In this document: positions 22,307 to 35,230 of the stretch, piece by piece
Layout: each line of letters starts with the position of its first letter
How positions within the stretch are numbered: the first letter of the stretch is position 1
Assembly: GCF_003573695.1 (NCBI RefSeq)
Contig: NW_020650971.1
Span: 682,984 to 746,983, forward strand
DNA length: 64,000 nucleotides
From: Papaver somniferum
Taxonomy: Eukaryota; Streptophyta; Magnoliopsida; Ranunculales; Papaveraceae
Direction: 5' to 3'
The notes under the pieces: generated by a model
What the model saw: the letters and a program-made list of their open reading frames with translations, nothing else
Told to the model about the DNA's origin: nothing
Databases searched by the model: none
Program-made: the position numbers and the translations under genes

Positions 22307-22559
22307 AGAAGCAAAGACCTCACCTTTCACATAATCAAATAAATGACGTTATGCTTCAGTAGTTCAGTGTTTAAGAAAAAAATATCAAACAAAACCAACC
22401 TCAATTTGCTTATTAATCCATTTTTATTCCCTAAAATTTTCAATTTTCTCTACCATCTCCCCTTCAAATTTTGTTTATAATAAAGCATTTGTTCATTGTC
22501 ACCGCTATTTTTGTTGATTTTTGTATCGAATAATATAATTACCTTTTTACATAGATAAG

Positions 22560-25330
22560 CCCTACAAAACAATCAAATGATTCAATTTATTGATAAATAG
22601 GTTAACATGCTTAATGAGGGCGTGGTAGTGTTTCATACAAATTTTATTTTGGGCACAAAAATGTGACGCTAAGGAACATAAGTTACTAAATGCATGACTG
22701 CTACAACAGTTGGGACCGACGAAAACAAAAAGCCGATCTGATCATAGAGGTGAGAATGCCGGTGACACCTGCACCAGAATCTGAAAGATCACCTAAATTA
22801 CACTTTTTGCCAGAATCTGCGTAGGTAAGGAACATAAATTATAGATGAGAATTGATGTACAGTGGTATTCCTTTTTTTTTTTTTGATCGAAAAGGAGAAA
22901 TTATTGAAAGAATGTACAAAGACAGTGGTATTCCTTTGACGTGATTCTAAAAACACAATGCTGCAGTCATCTAGTTTCTTTAGAATCCACATAGAGATGA
23001 AATATGGGAATGATGATCATCCAATAGCGCTGCATGAACAGATTCTTTGGCGGTGTCGAACACAGACACGACACACATTGGTGGTCTGAAGATGGATAGC
23101 TGGTGAACTACTTTAAATTAGATAAAACACTCAAATAAGACATTTAATGTGAAAATAATTAGTAGACTTGGTTCATGGTCACTTTTGTTCTCAGATTCAA
23201 TGTTATGGTTTCACTTTGTTGATTAAACTGTAGAATCTCAGTATGTTTCTGGATTATACGAACCAAAATTGAGTTGGATTAGTCACATTTGAAGTTACGA
23301 TTGGAATCAAAACGATATATTCTAGTACTTGTTGGCCGTGAAAACAAACATAAGCACGATTTTTCTAATCTCTTAGCAATTACAAATTAAATTTAGCAGT
23401 AAATTCATATTTTATCCCAGAGTTCTATATTTTCAATTACCTCCATCATTTCTATTTCAAATTTGTTTCTCACAAACGGTAACCAATTTTCAAGATGAGT
23501 TTTTCTTTTAGAAAAAGTCATCATCGAGCATAATAGCATTGTACATAACTGACCCATATAAAACATTTCCTTTCGAACCAATTTACTGGAACACAAACAT
23601 GCAAAACTGTTCTTTGGATGGAAATGCAAAATTAATTAATAATCTCTGCATCAAGTTTAAATGATCCCTACTCCCTGGTGCCTAGATCCATAATGGTCTC
23701 CGGTGAGGGGGAAAGATTCATATCCGCATAAAATCTATGATTGGCTTTAATAGCCATGTGCCCGACACTGTCCATGTCTACCTAATTTTAGAGAAGGCCA
23801 GTGGGATGATGCAGCAACGCTGATTTCAATATGAGGGTACGTTTTCTTCTGTTAACGAATCTGAATTGTTTTGCTGTTTTTGCTTTTATAATTGTAAATC
23901 TTTCCTTTATTCACATAACTTGAGATTGAGATTGCAATCACATAACATGCTAGATGCACGAGTTCGAAGTAGATAGCAGCAAATACTCACATTCATTGAA
24001 CCAGATGCATTGCTGCATCAAGTCCAACATTCACCACATATCAGACATGTAATGTAAAAGTAACCAGTAAGTTCGGTTCATAGTCATTTAATTCCAATTT
24101 CAAAATTAGAGTGTTACTTTGTTGATTAAGTTGTTGTACATGATTTTTTTTTTTTTGTTTCTGATAACTTATATAAAACAAAATTGAGGTGCAATCGATG
24201 GAGATGTTGGATGAGTGAAAGTTGCATTCAGAATCGAAATAAGTATGTGGTATGCTTGCTCAACTTTGTGTTGGGTGCAAAAACAAACCACTTTATCTTA
24301 AATAAACATGTCTTAGAAACTACTGATATTTATGTTCAATTTGTTTTTTTATTTTACTAATTTTCACTTGAATCTTGTTAATTATGGCAAAATAAAATGA
24401 TGTTAAGGTAATAAGAAGTTACACACCACTAATAATCTTTATTATGTAAAATGTGAATTATTACCTAAGAGAGCGGTGAGTTGATTTTCTTTTACACACG
24501 CACAACATTGGGAGAAAAACCATACCACGTGGCAAGAAAACCAAATCAAATAACTACAATTCCCATATTTCTTGAAATTTACATTTTCAATCACCTCCAT
24601 CATCTCAACTTCCGAATTGGTATCTCAAACAAGTGTTTCAGTAGAAAAGTCACCACCTGAGTAATTATATTGTACGTAGTAACTAAGCCATAAAAGACAT
24701 TTCATGGAACCAATTTATAGGAACATAAACGTGTAGAACAGTTCTTTCGACGGAAATGCAAAACTTACTTCATCTTTGTTTCATTTCTTTTGAGTTATCA
24801 TGTCGGATACATGAATTTGTATTATTACATCCCCTCTCTGCATCAAGTTTGAATATCCCGCCGGCCTACCCTCTAGTAGTCTAGTGCCTAGACGCCACAA
24901 TGGTATTCGATGACTTAGGAGGAAGATCCATATCCACACAACGTCTGTAATCAGCTTTAATATCCATGTGCCCGACACTGGTCATGTCTAGCGAAAATTA
25001 GAGAATGCGAGTGGGATGATGCAAGAATACTGTTTTTTACTTTTTCTTCTTCTTTGAACTTCAATTTGTACACATGACTTTGTTGTCACCTACAATACGA
25101 GGGTACATTTTCCTGCGTTAATGAATCTGAATTGAATGACATTGCAGTCACATAATGCTAGATGCACGAGTCAAATCAGATAACAGGAGTATTCACATTC
25201 ATGGAACCAGACTCACATTTACAGATAATTGTGCTCCACGTTAAGATTGAAGTTAAACCAAAGAACGACTGACAATCATGTATAAATTTGAATTGCAAAA
25301 TTTTGTATATATTATTAATGAAGTACTGAA
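22560..25330 (+). repeat. family R: two divergent direct copies plus edges
   Basis: Blocks recur in the same order about every 1.1 kb. One copy runs roughly 23060-24030 and the next 24045-25230. Shared words include ACCTCCATCAT, a GGAACATAAAC-type block, GATGGAAATGCAAAA, CTGCATCAAGTTT, GTGCCTAGA, CCATGTGCCCGACACTG, GTGGGATGATGCA and a CATAATGCTAGATGCACGAG block. No reading frame is conserved between copies. Similar blocks flank the 13-kb duplication and occur inside it. The nature of the family is unknown; ends and target duplications could not be defined. Confidence 0.7.
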
Positions 25331-26373
25331 GTATGAAACCACTTTTGCTTCCTCTAATCCTGTCTATAACTATTTATCTATATTCTGTTCTGTTCGAAAA
25401 CAGTAAGGCTTTAATATCCATGTGCCTGACACTCGTCATGAATTTGTACTTCCAGATATTTGGCGTCAAATCAAAAATCAAAATATTTACCCTTTTACAG
25501 ATGAAAACAGGTAGGCTTACAAGTACACATAAAATCTCAACAACTAAGGACTGTCCGAAGAAAATGCCCATTTTCCATGTTGTATTCCTTCATGCTGTAT
25601 TGATATTAAGAGTTGACTAAGAAATGCCTATAAAACTATAGAACTCCAATGACCCGGGAGATCATTAATTACAAGACAGCGGGATTTTAATTGTGTTTTT
25701 CTTGACCTCTGGTATTGGTTGAAGTGGTAATTGTACTCCAAACATTTTACTTTCTCGTCTTGCTTTTGTTGTCTTTGAATCTCTGAATGTTGATCTTGAA
25801 GATGAATATCAGAGTATGCAAACACTCTTTGATAAACAGAAGAAATGAGTCAATTTCTTTTTAATACTTAAATGGAACTGTATTAAGCCCCCATACTACT
25901 GCACTTTTAGTTAGCACCTTCATTTTCCTCGACCATCAGTGTGTATATTCATAATAAACTAAATTTTATGTTTTTTTCTGTAAATTTTCAGTCCCCCCAT
26001 CATCTCATTCTTCATTTTTTTGTTTACTAACTTATATAGACAAATAACCATTCATTCATCTATTATAACTATTTGTACGGCTATTTATTTTTGTATCGAA
26101 GCTACTGTATGATGCTATAATTGGGCCAACGGACCGGAGGACCCGAAGGGTCCTTAGGGAGAGAGTCACCTTTTATGACCACTTTTTTGTAAAATGTAGA
26201 CTAACACAAATGTTCAATTTGATAAAAGAAAATTGGAATTGAATTTGGTGGTAGTCTTTGGGACATGAAAATCCCAAAATGTCCCTCTCTTTTAGTCTAA
26301 TTATTATAGCTCCTTATGTTTTTTATTTTCCAGGGGTATAATTGGTAGCTAAACTTTTTTAATATAACATATT
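25331..26373. other. AT-rich intergenic DNA with scraps of family R
   Basis: A piece of family R (CTTTAATATCCATGTGCCTG at about 25413) is followed by about 900 bp in which I recognise no gene. An inverted repeat AGGACCC-GAA-GGGTCCT lies near 26140. The direct duplication begins at its right edge. Confidence 0.4.
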
Positions 26374-26536
26374 TAAAAATCCATGACTTAGAATTTTATA
26401 AATTTTATGCCATTGGAAAGGTTTTACAGAAATGAACACAATGAGTACAAACAACAATACAAAATTTAGAGTTTTTATGAAAAATTCGATCGTGTTTATA
26501 TTTTTAAAATATAATGCATATCCATTATGCATAGCA

Positions 26537-26665
26537 CCTCAAAAGATGCATAATATATGGGGGATCGATGCAAACCAACACAAAGGATGCATAGTAAATA
26601 GGGTAAATTGATGCAAACCACCACAAAAGATACATAAAAAAATGAGGAAAATTTATATAAACTAC
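26537..26665 (+). repeat. three imperfect 42-bp tandem repeats (copy 1)
   Basis: The unit is of the form CACAAAAGATGCATA...GATGCAAACCA and is repeated three times with increasing divergence. The same array recurs at about 39826-39953 in copy 2. Confidence 0.65.
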
Positions 26666-27022
26666 CATAAATTAGATGCATATAAATTTTAACCTTATAA
26701 TACCATTATGCATGACGATGTTTCATTTTTTTCGGTCGGCTTTCCTCACCATGGCAGCGGCGATCTAGTAATTACCTTTTACATGGAGTCAAATGACTCA
26801 ATATCATGCTAAATTTGATGTTGTTAGTTTAGTTCTCATACAGTTTAGATTGTAGGTACGAAAATTCCTTTGACATAATTTTAGAATGATACTGCAGTCA
26901 TGTAATTTCATTCTTAGAGATGAATTGTGGGATCACCTAATGGCCCCGCATGGACACGTCAAAATAGGCCACATGACAGTGTTGGACACATGTTTTTTTC
27001 TTACTGCCAAAGATGTGGTTTA

Positions 27023-27505
27023 TTAATAACTTGAATATGTTGTATCGTCTGCTAACAAAAGACTCTCGATAATATTCGGTGGTTTATCAAACCAAATTCT
27101 AGTGACTCCATATTTTCTGCTGTGTTTAGCTAATTTATCAGCAGGTATATTACAACTCTTAGGAACAAAATGACATTCCCATTGTGGGATGGTTTTAAGA
27201 ACATCGATGGCATCAAGCAAAATATCCTCGTTTTCCTAGGCTATCACTGGTGCAGAATTGTTGATGAAGCTTTGAATTCCCTTCAGGTTTGTTTCCAGAA
27301 CGATGTGTGAATGCTGCATCTCACTACTCCATTTAAAAGCTTGAAGAAACGCCAGACATTCTGCTTGCTCGGAACTCCTTACTCCTGCATAGCATTTTGT
27401 AGAGCACCCCCACCACTTTCCTGCAAAATCACGCAAGATAAGAGCAATACCTGTCAGTCCAGAATTAGCATCATAAGAAGCATCACAATTTATAACATGA
27501 AATGG
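27023..27505 (-). pseudogene. LINE-type RNase H domain fragment (copy 1)
   Basis: On the minus strand one frame reads HVINCDASYDANSGLTGIAL, then RDFAGKWWGCS, SSEQAECLAFLQAFKWS and IVLETNLKGIQSF. After a TAG (27236-27238, where Trp is expected) it continues DAIDVLKTIPQWECHFVPK and CNIPADKLAKHSRK. This is the RNase H-like domain (RVT_3 type) found at the C-terminus of plant LINEs. The first acid (CDAS) and Glu (QAEC) are present, but the third position is Asn in LETN where Asp is usual. The domain stands alone; its upstream side is abutted by an LTR-like segment at 27506. Confidence 0.75.
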
Positions 27506-28700
27506 TGATGTGATAGGATCCGTAGATGCCTATTTGTGATAACCGCAATCATACGGCGTCTAACTAGTAGACAACGGCAAGTACGGGTCGAACCCACAGG
27601 GAGCGGTGGAAATATTGTAACTAATATCTCTAATAAACTAACAAGATATAATATTTTTGGATTTTTAGAATGATAAATGTAAAACGAAATAATAAAATTA
27701 AACTAAACTAATAAAAGAAATTCAGTGGGAGAGTTGGTAATCAGGGTTTTATTGATATCCACCATTATTTCCTTCAAATACTGAAATGAAACATAATTAT
27801 GAATAAGTGTTTATTGTTCGTTCTATTGACATCACCTATTATAGATATTAGAGTCGCATATATCACTGGTATACCCTAAGCATGGCACATCAAAAGACTA
27901 AATTCAAGCATGAACCATCAAATTGCATCAACGAGAAAGTTATACGAAACTAAATAAAGGTTCACAAATTCTATATGGCTTTTCTAAGAATAACCCATCA
28001 AAGTTTTCAACGAAGCATGGATGATCAAATAATAAGACATTTGTATTTGTAAAACTATCAATAAAGCACAAAGGTTTCTTAAACCGGTGAAGCAACAACT
28101 TATGTTTTCGATCAATCAATAAAAATTAATCAATTCAAATCGTATTGGTCTATTGCTTATTTATTCAATTTAAAGTAGCCTAAAAATCCATATGGTTTCA
28201 ACAAAAACCCTAGTTCCAAAAATATTAGCAAGATATGATTATGGGTTTCCCAAAACCCATCAAAAATAATAACAAATGAGAAACAATCAAACCAATGTAG
28301 CCTTCGTAGCCGTCCCTTGTTCTTAAGCTCTGGAAATGGCCGTTACCGCACTACTCTTCTTCCTCCTCCAAGTTGAGGCTCCTCTGGCCGTCGCCAAAAA
28401 TAAAACTCCCCAAAACTGGCCTCCCCTTGTCTTGTCTCTGATCGTTTCTATAAAAATGATGCGAAGAAGTCCGACTAAGCCCTAGAAAAGTGCCAAGGCC
28501 CAGTCCAAACACTACTGATATCCAACACCGGTTCCTGCTCCTTGCCTTTGGTTCGCATGCACAACACTTCGCCTTCCAAATTTAACAATATTCCCCAAAT
28601 CACTTCCGTGACATTACCTTCAGTCACCACCACCATCCACTGTTCATCTATATTTCAGTCCAACAAAATCCATCGGCACCAGCAGGATTCATGACTAGCT
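27506..28700 (-). repeat. minus-strand gypsy-like LTR segment (copy 1)
   Basis: On the minus strand the segment ends GGATCCTATCACATCA, the same final CACATCA as the Athila LTRs. It contains CCTGTGGGTTCGACCCGTAC (in 27575-27600), a wording often seen near the 3' end of plant gypsy LTRs. The other boundary is uncertain, so the length is approximate. No primer site or coding region is attached. The copy-2 counterpart contains a minus-strand 82-codon frame at 41774-42022, broken here by a TGA, with no recognisable domain. Confidence 0.45.
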
Positions 28701-28877
28701 TTTGTTTCTTCAATATCCGACAAAATCCATCCATCCGCTCATGACTTGTTTGTGTTCTTGGTAAAACTATTCACAAAGGCCTTACTTATGTATTGATATA
28801 ACTTTTATTAGTGAAACCGATCTTAAATAATCACCTGGTGGTATGATCAAGTTTGTGATTTGTATGACCAACTCTGG

Positions 28878-29095
28878 ATAAAGGGGAACTGATCCTAATA
28901 AGAGGTGCAACACATCACAAAGGGGAATCTATCCTTTTATGAGGTGCAACAAGGTTTATAGCAGAAAGGGGAACCAATCCTATGGACATGTGCAACACGT
29001 TTTTAGGAAAAGAGGAACCGATCCTATAGTCATGTGCAACACATATAAGTTAGATACCATATATATGTGGGGAACCGATCCTAGTACCTAGTCAA
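28878..29095 (+). repeat. five imperfect ~43-bp tandem repeats in the SIRE-type LTR (copy 1)
   Basis: Each unit begins AAAGGGGAACCGATCCTA (variants in each) and continues to GGTGCAACA or ATGTGCAACAC. Five units are visible. The copy-2 counterpart is about 42178-42395. Confidence 0.7.
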
Positions 29096-30623
29096 CCAAA
29101 TTTTGGAAATCTAGTGTGACTATGCACAGTACTCACATAGAGGTAGAACCGAAACTTGTTTTGGTAGAACCGTTTAACCCATGATTTGTGAGTGAGTGTT
29201 TCTTGATCGATCACATAGTTCTTGAAAGTCAGATGAACCAATTCTAAACTTGTTTGGAAGTGTGCCAAATCGGTTTCAAGATTGTAAGTATGGAAAGGGA
29301 CTTACAAAGTAAGGATGTCGACACACTTTGAACACGTGCAGTAATGCTTATCTTTTTTTTTTCAAAGTTATTCCTTAATAGCTAAAGGAAGAAAATCCCA
29401 GGACCGAAATCAAATAAGTTAAGAATCTTTTATTTAAGGTTTTTAATTTCATATATGGAAAATAAAACTTAGTAATGTGCATTTACTAGTTAGAGATTTT
29501 CCAAGGAAATTTTCGGTCAATATTTTGGACAGAGCATTTCCAAGAATTATGAAAACCGAATCTGAATTTTAATGCATATCTTGAGAATATTTTCGGTTTT
29601 GGAAATTCCTTGTCTATAAATATGAAAGGTTGCATTTCCAGCAAACTAATCCTTCGTGACAACGAACTTCCTCAGTTGTGTTTTTACTAGTGAAGCCGCC
29701 TATTCGGAGAGGAGAGTAACCTAATTAGGGAAATCTCTTAAGGCCGCTCAGATTAAAGTCTTCTTTGGGATTGAGAAGCTATATTATTACCTTTGGTGTG
29801 AAACTAGATAATTGCGTTTTATCTTTTGTTTTCGATTGATTTGATTAACTAACGGTTGTTGAATTTTTGATTGCACCTCGGTTGTTTATTCTTGAGAACC
29901 TTCTCTTCTCATATAAGGCTTACTCAAACTAGATCAAAGATTTAACGTTTCTACGAATCTAAGTTTTTATAGATCCGTAGGATTGATTCATTGATTTGCC
30001 ATTGTTAACAGACTCCGTTCTGTGCGACAAATCAATAAGGAATCAAGTTTGTTTTTGCAGATTGTTACTTTGAAGATTAAATCGAAGATTGAAGATTTGA
30101 AGAAGAAGTTGTGGTGAACCATTATGAAGATATATTAGATTTAGTCCTAAAGAGAACGTCTGTTATGCTAGGTTATCTGGTATCAAATATCTATTGAGGA
30201 CTTCGGTTCTGCTAGATATTATCAAATCAAGAATACTACCGAAGCTGAGTAACTAAGATTTTATATTACTTAGTATTGTCTACACGAAGTTGCAGGTTTA
30301 CTTTGTGTAGCGTCTTAATTCAATTGAGTATTCAAAATTGGACTAGGTCCCAGGGTTTTTCTGCATTTGCGGTTTCCTCGTTAACAAAATTCTGGTGTGT
30401 GCGCTTTACTTTATTTCCACATTATAATTGTTTTTATATTATAATCAAAGTAAGTACACTTGTACGTTATTAGGCACTTGATATTTATCTTATAAGATTT
30501 TGGTTATTATGTGAATACTTTGTTGTTGTATTGGATCGATTTCATATCCATAGATGATCACACAAAGTGTATTGGATTTCTCCACTTGACTTTGATATTC
30601 TCACTTTGTTAGACCAGTCCGGA

Positions 30624-32184
30624 TGATAGACGCATTTATGTGTCTAATATGTCTCTATTGTATGTATTGTTAGTGCTCAATTTTGTATTTACTGTGTTCT
30701 TTTATGTCTTTGTAGGAATTTTTAGAGAAATAAGCCCTTGCGGCGAAATGGGCTCAAAAAGCAGTGTTTTACACCCGGAGAAATGTATCGTAGGCACCCC
30801 AGAAATGCACCGGAAGTATCCCAGAAATGTCCCGGAGGAACCCATAATAATTACTATTTCCACCCAATTGCTATTCGCACCCAAGATCTGGTTAGGGGCA
30901 TCCATCTTCTCTTTAAATTCAAAAACAGCTTTTTGGCGGGAAAAATATATTCAAAACTGGCAGATTTGTGATCGAGAAAATGAAGGTGTTTTAGTGCGAT
31001 TCAATCGCTGAAATTTGGTGGGAAGTTGTGATATGGGATTGGGAACACATTGTGGGCATCGGATTCGATCGGAATTGGCTGGAAATCCTGGTTTGAGTCA
31101 CGAGCTCAAAACATAGCAATGTGTCCTGTAACACGAGTTTGATTGTGTGTTTTCCATGCATGGAGTGTTTTGGAGGAGTTAGATGACTTCGGAGGCGTGG
31201 GGAACGTTAACTAGAGCGTGCAGGATCAAAGTTTACGTGTGTAGAAGACAAAAATGGAAATTATTGTTAAATATGGGCAGCGAGCAATGACGGGATTAAT
31301 GGGAGATTATACGGTGTTATGGTCGGATATTTTTGTTCTAAAACACTATAAATACAAGCCTAAAGAGTTTAGAAGAGTTTGAGAGTTTTTGGGAGAGTTT
31401 AGGAGCCGAGAAGAATCGAAAGAAAGTCACGCAGGATAAAAGCTTGCTGCTGGTGCAAGGAAGAACACGAAGAACATAATACCCTCAGGGACATTCGTTG
31501 ATTAGTGTCGCTTAATTGCGACAATAATAAATTCCTTTTCCCGACTTCGGAACAACAACACCTCTGTTGTATCGTTCTTTTTGAACGCTTTATATGTGTC
31601 GCAAACACTGTTGTAAACCGTTTTTCTCCATTTTCTCTTGATTGTAAACAACTTTTGAGTATCAATGAATCAATTTGAGAGGTTTTTCATCATGAGTAGC
31701 TAAACCCAATCCCAGGGGTGACGGAGGAAGCCATTCTTCCAAAAGTTATGTGGTAAAATTTATTTAAATTTATTTATGCAACTCTTTTATGATTAATTGC
31801 ACCGAATAAAAATGGAGTAAATGATTTTTATTAATCAATTGTGTTTTCTCTTGATGGAGTATGCTTAGTAAATTGCTTTTGATACTTCATGCTCGCGATC
31901 AACAGTGGATGTTTTCAAAATCTAATTTAGGCAATGATTAGAATCACAATTTCCTTTGATTGGAGTTATATTGTCTAGAATTGCATGATAAGAATTGTTA
32001 TTGAATCACATAAATTTTGGTGAATGGTGGAATCCTGATCCCCGATAAAAATTCTCTCCCATATTTTGTTAATATTGTGCATATAAAATTATTTATTTAT
32101 TTTTATTAAGTCTAAAAAAAATTATCCTTCACAAATCTGAGAGTTTGAACCTTCACTACTACAACCACGAAAAATCTCTAATCA
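30624..32184 (+). repeat. solo Athila-type LTR with target duplication CCGGA (copy 1)
   Basis: It starts TGATAGACGCATTTATGTG exactly like the Athila LTRs and ends ATCTCTAATCA. CCGGA stands at 30619-30623 and again at 32185-32189, a perfect 5-bp duplication. The length, 1561 bp, is close to the full Athila LTR. There is no internal region, so this is a solo LTR left by recombination between two LTRs. It belongs to a subfamily distinct from 3101-4614: the ends and some blocks (GAAGAACACGAAGAACATAA) agree, while much of the middle differs. Confidence 0.88.
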
Positions 32185-32331
32185 CCGGACTAACCCTATT
32201 TCAAGTGGACAACGTGTTGAAATATTCCTTGAGTGATTGTTGCTCCAAGAGGTTTATACACGATAGAAATTGAATAGATTGTGATCAAACAAAAAGGTTG
32301 TGGTGTATTTGGGTACTCTCGCCTTTTCAAT

Positions 32332-32343
32332 GGGTATCAAAGC
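32332..32343 (+). other. primer-binding site of the SIRE-type element (copy 1)
   Basis: GGGTATCAAAGC, the initiator-Met tRNA type site (family form TGGTATCAAAGC), follows the SIRE-type LTR and precedes the gag fragment. Confidence 0.7.
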
Positions 32344-32399
32344 AGGAAAACAAGAAAAGATCTAACAATCTGTGTTTGGTGTGATCCAACCTATAAGTT

Positions 32400-32985
32400 T
32401 TGAATCAAATGGTTAATTCAGTTAATGTGCCTCCAGAGTTTGATGGCTCAAACTATCTATGGTGGAAAATGGTTATGCAATATTTCCTCCAATCTCATGA
32501 CTTTAACACTTGGGTTTCAGTCACTGATGGGTATGAACACCCAAAAGTACTGGTAAACAACTTAGCCACTGAGTTTAGACTAAAGGAATTGAAAGAATTC
32601 AATAATAAAGAAAAATTGCTTTCGAAGAAATATTCTTATGGATTAAATGCCATTATACATGTTGTAACTCGAGACCTCCATCATCATGTAACCAAGTGTA
32701 ATACATCAAAGGAGGCTTGGGATATTCTTAATATCGTATTTTAAGGAAATGCCTCTGAAAAAAGAAGCTAGGCTTCAAACCCTATCTTCTAGATGGGAAA
32801 ATCTTCGTATGGATGAAGACGATACCTTTGATGAGTTTGATTATAAACTTTCTGAAATAGTGAATGCCTCTTATGCCATTGTGTGTAAAATTCTAAGGTC
32901 TTTATCAACAAGATACGAATCTAAAAAGCATGCCATCATGGAAGCTAATGATATAAGTTACAACGCATCACTTAAGAATATCCCG
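32400..32985 (+). pseudogene. gag: copia gag fragment (copy 1)
   Basis: The frame begins near ATG 32409. It reads VPPEFDGSNYLWWKMVMQYF, then DHHVTKCNTSKEAWDILN-type wording, the N-terminal copia gag (UBN2-like) domain. A TAA at 32742 interrupts it. Next, a run of six A (five in copy 2) shifts the following part, RLQTLSSRWENLRMDEDDTF ... FDYKLSEIVNAS, into another frame. The homology stops near 32980, where family R sequence takes over within the same open frame, so the last residues are not gag. Confidence 0.78.
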
Positions 32986-35230
32986 GCCTACTGTTTGGTG
33001 TCTAGATCCCATAGTGGTATTCAATGACTTACGAGGAATATCCATATCCTCGAATATTAGAGAAGGCGAGTGGGATGACGCAAGAACACTTTTTTTACTT
33101 TTTCTTGTTCGTTGAACTTCAATTATACATGACTTTGTTCCCAGCTACAATACGAGGGTACATTTTCTTCTGTTAACGAAAATTGAATGACATTGCAGTC
33201 ACATAATGCTAGATCCACGAGTCGAAGCAGGTAGCCGCAAATAATCACATTCATAGAACCAGATTCATATTTACAGATAACTTCGCCCCAAATTTCGACT
33301 GAAATTTCTTTCTGACTCGGCATTAGCCTATTCCTTGAGGTTGAAGCTATTATGTTTTGGGTTGTTTTCTGTAATTTTTTCCTCTCTTTTTAAATTTTAA
33401 GCTCATTGTAGCCTTTTGGTTGTCGGGTTTTTGTAAGCTTCTGTTGTTAAGCTTCTTGTAAGCCTCTTGGCTGTTGAGTTGTTTTATTCTTTCATTCTTT
33501 CAATCTATTTCACTTCTTTGCTGAGCAAAAGAAAAAAACATGCAAAACTGTTCTTTGGATGGAAATGCAAAATTTATTAATAATCTCTGCATCAAGTTTA
33601 AATGATCCATTCTCCCTGGTGCCTAGATCCATAATGTTCTCTAGTGAGGAGGCAGATTCATATCCGCACAAAATCTATGATTCGATTTAATAGCCATGCG
33701 CCCGACACTGTCCATGTCTATCTAATTTTAGAGAAGGCCAGCGGGATGATGCAGCAACATTGATTTCAATATGAGTGTGTGTTTTCTTCTGTTAACGAAT
33801 CTGAATAGTTTTGCTCTTTTTGCTTTTGTAATAGTAAATCTTTCCTTTATTCCTGTAACAAGTAAATTGAGTAATTTAAGCCTTTATAGATAACTTTAGA
33901 ATGATATTGCAACTACAATACATGCTACATGCACGAGTTCAAAGCAAATAGCAGCAAATATTGACATTCATAGAACAAGATGCTGCATCAAGTCCAGCAT
34001 TCACCATATATCAGACATGTAATGTAAAAGTAATCAGTAAGTTCGGTTCGTAGTCATTTAATTCCAATTTCAAAATTAGAGTGTAACTTCATTGTATCTG
34101 ATTACTTATATGAACCAAAATTGAGGTGCAATCGATGGAGATGTTGGATGAGTGAAGTTTGCATTCAGAATCGAAATAAGAATGATGTATGCTTGCTCAA
34201 TTTTGTGCTGAGTGCAAAAAAAATCACTTTATCATTAAATAAACATGTCTTAGAAATTGCTGATTTTCGTGTTAATTTTTTTTATTACTGATGTTAAGGT
34301 AATAAAAATTTACACCGATAAGCTGACTTATAATCTTTATTATATAAAATGTGAATTATTACCAAGAGGAGCCGTAAGTTGATTTTCTTCGACACACTGC
34401 CGGCGCACCACTGTTAAAACAATCCATACCACATGGCAAGAAAATTTAAATAGTTGCAGTTCACATATCTCTTGAATTGTATATTTTCAATCACCTCCAT
34501 CATCTCAACTTCGGAATTGGTATCTCAAATGAGCTTTTCAGTAGAAAAAGTCACCACTGAGTAAATTATATCGTGCATAGTAACTAAGCAATAAAAAACA
34601 TTTCACGGAACCAATTTATAAGAACGTAAACATGCAAAACAGTTCTTTCGATGGAAATGCAAAGCTTATTAATCTTTGTTTCATTTCATGTTGGGTTGTC
34701 ATATCGTATGACATGAATTTTTATTAATATATCACCCCTGCATCAAGTTTGAATATCTCAGCCTACTCTCCCGTGCCTAGACGCCACAATGGTATTCGAT
34801 GACTTAGGAAGAAGATACATATCCACACAACGTCTATAATCGACTTTAATACCCATGTGCCTGACACTGGCATGTCTAGCGAATATTAGATAAGGCGATT
34901 TGGATGATGCAACAACACTGATTTTTACTTTTTCTTGTTCGTTGAACTTTAATTATACACATGACTTTGTTCTCAGCTACAATACGAGGGTACGTTTTCT
35001 TCACTTAACGAATCTGAATCAAATTACATTGCAGTCACATAATGCTAGATGAATGAGTTGAAGCAGGTAGCAGCAAATATTAACATTCATAGAACCAGAT
35101 TCATATTTACGGATAATTTTGCCCCACATTTCTACTGAAACATTTTGAAGTTAAAATGAAAGAACGATCGACAATCATGTACGAAATTGAAATCTCAATT
35201 GCAAAATTGTTTATATACGAACGAAGTACT
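32986..35230 (+). repeat. family R copies with a LINE tail insertion (copy 1)
   Basis: Family R blocks run 32986-33315, then 33542-34020, then 34021-35230, in the same order as at 23060-25230. The interruption at about 33316-33541 is the LINE-like tail listed separately. The three blocks share CTGCATCAAGTTT, CCATGTGCCTGACACTGG-type and GATGCAACAACACTG-type words. Confidence 0.65.
33350..33541 (+). mobile_element. probable LINE 3' tail with poly(A) (copy 1)
   Basis: The stretch is T-rich with several TTGTAAGC repeats (GTAAGCTTCTGTTGTTAAGC and similar). It ends TTTGCTGAGCAAAAGAAAAAA, like plant LINE 3' ends. It interrupts a family R copy. The 5' edge is uncertain and no target duplication was pinned down. 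Confidence 0.45.

Larger units (their letters stand above)
28750..32331 (+). mobile_element. SIRE-type copia LTR, split by a solo LTR (copy 1)
   Basis: A long LTR runs up to the initiator-Met primer site at 32332. Its 3' half reads GGACTAGGTCCCAGGGTTTT, CTGCATTTGCGGTTTCCTCG and TTGCTCCAAGAGG, as in SIRE/Maximus-type LTRs. A TATA-like CTATAAATATG is near 29612. The solo Athila-type LTR at 30624-32184 is inserted near its 3' end. The start is not defined because the element's other LTR is absent. The 5' part carries a minisatellite. Confidence 0.6.

Noticed and set aside
26141..26157. AGGACCC-GAA-GGGTCCT inverted repeat as a terminator or regulatory site
   Set aside because: Short isolated palindrome with no gene nearby.
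30640..31011. 123-codon frame at the start of the solo LTR
   Set aside because: Comparable chance frames occur at the start of every Athila-type LTR here (3117, 12220, 43975) and differ in start and length among copies.
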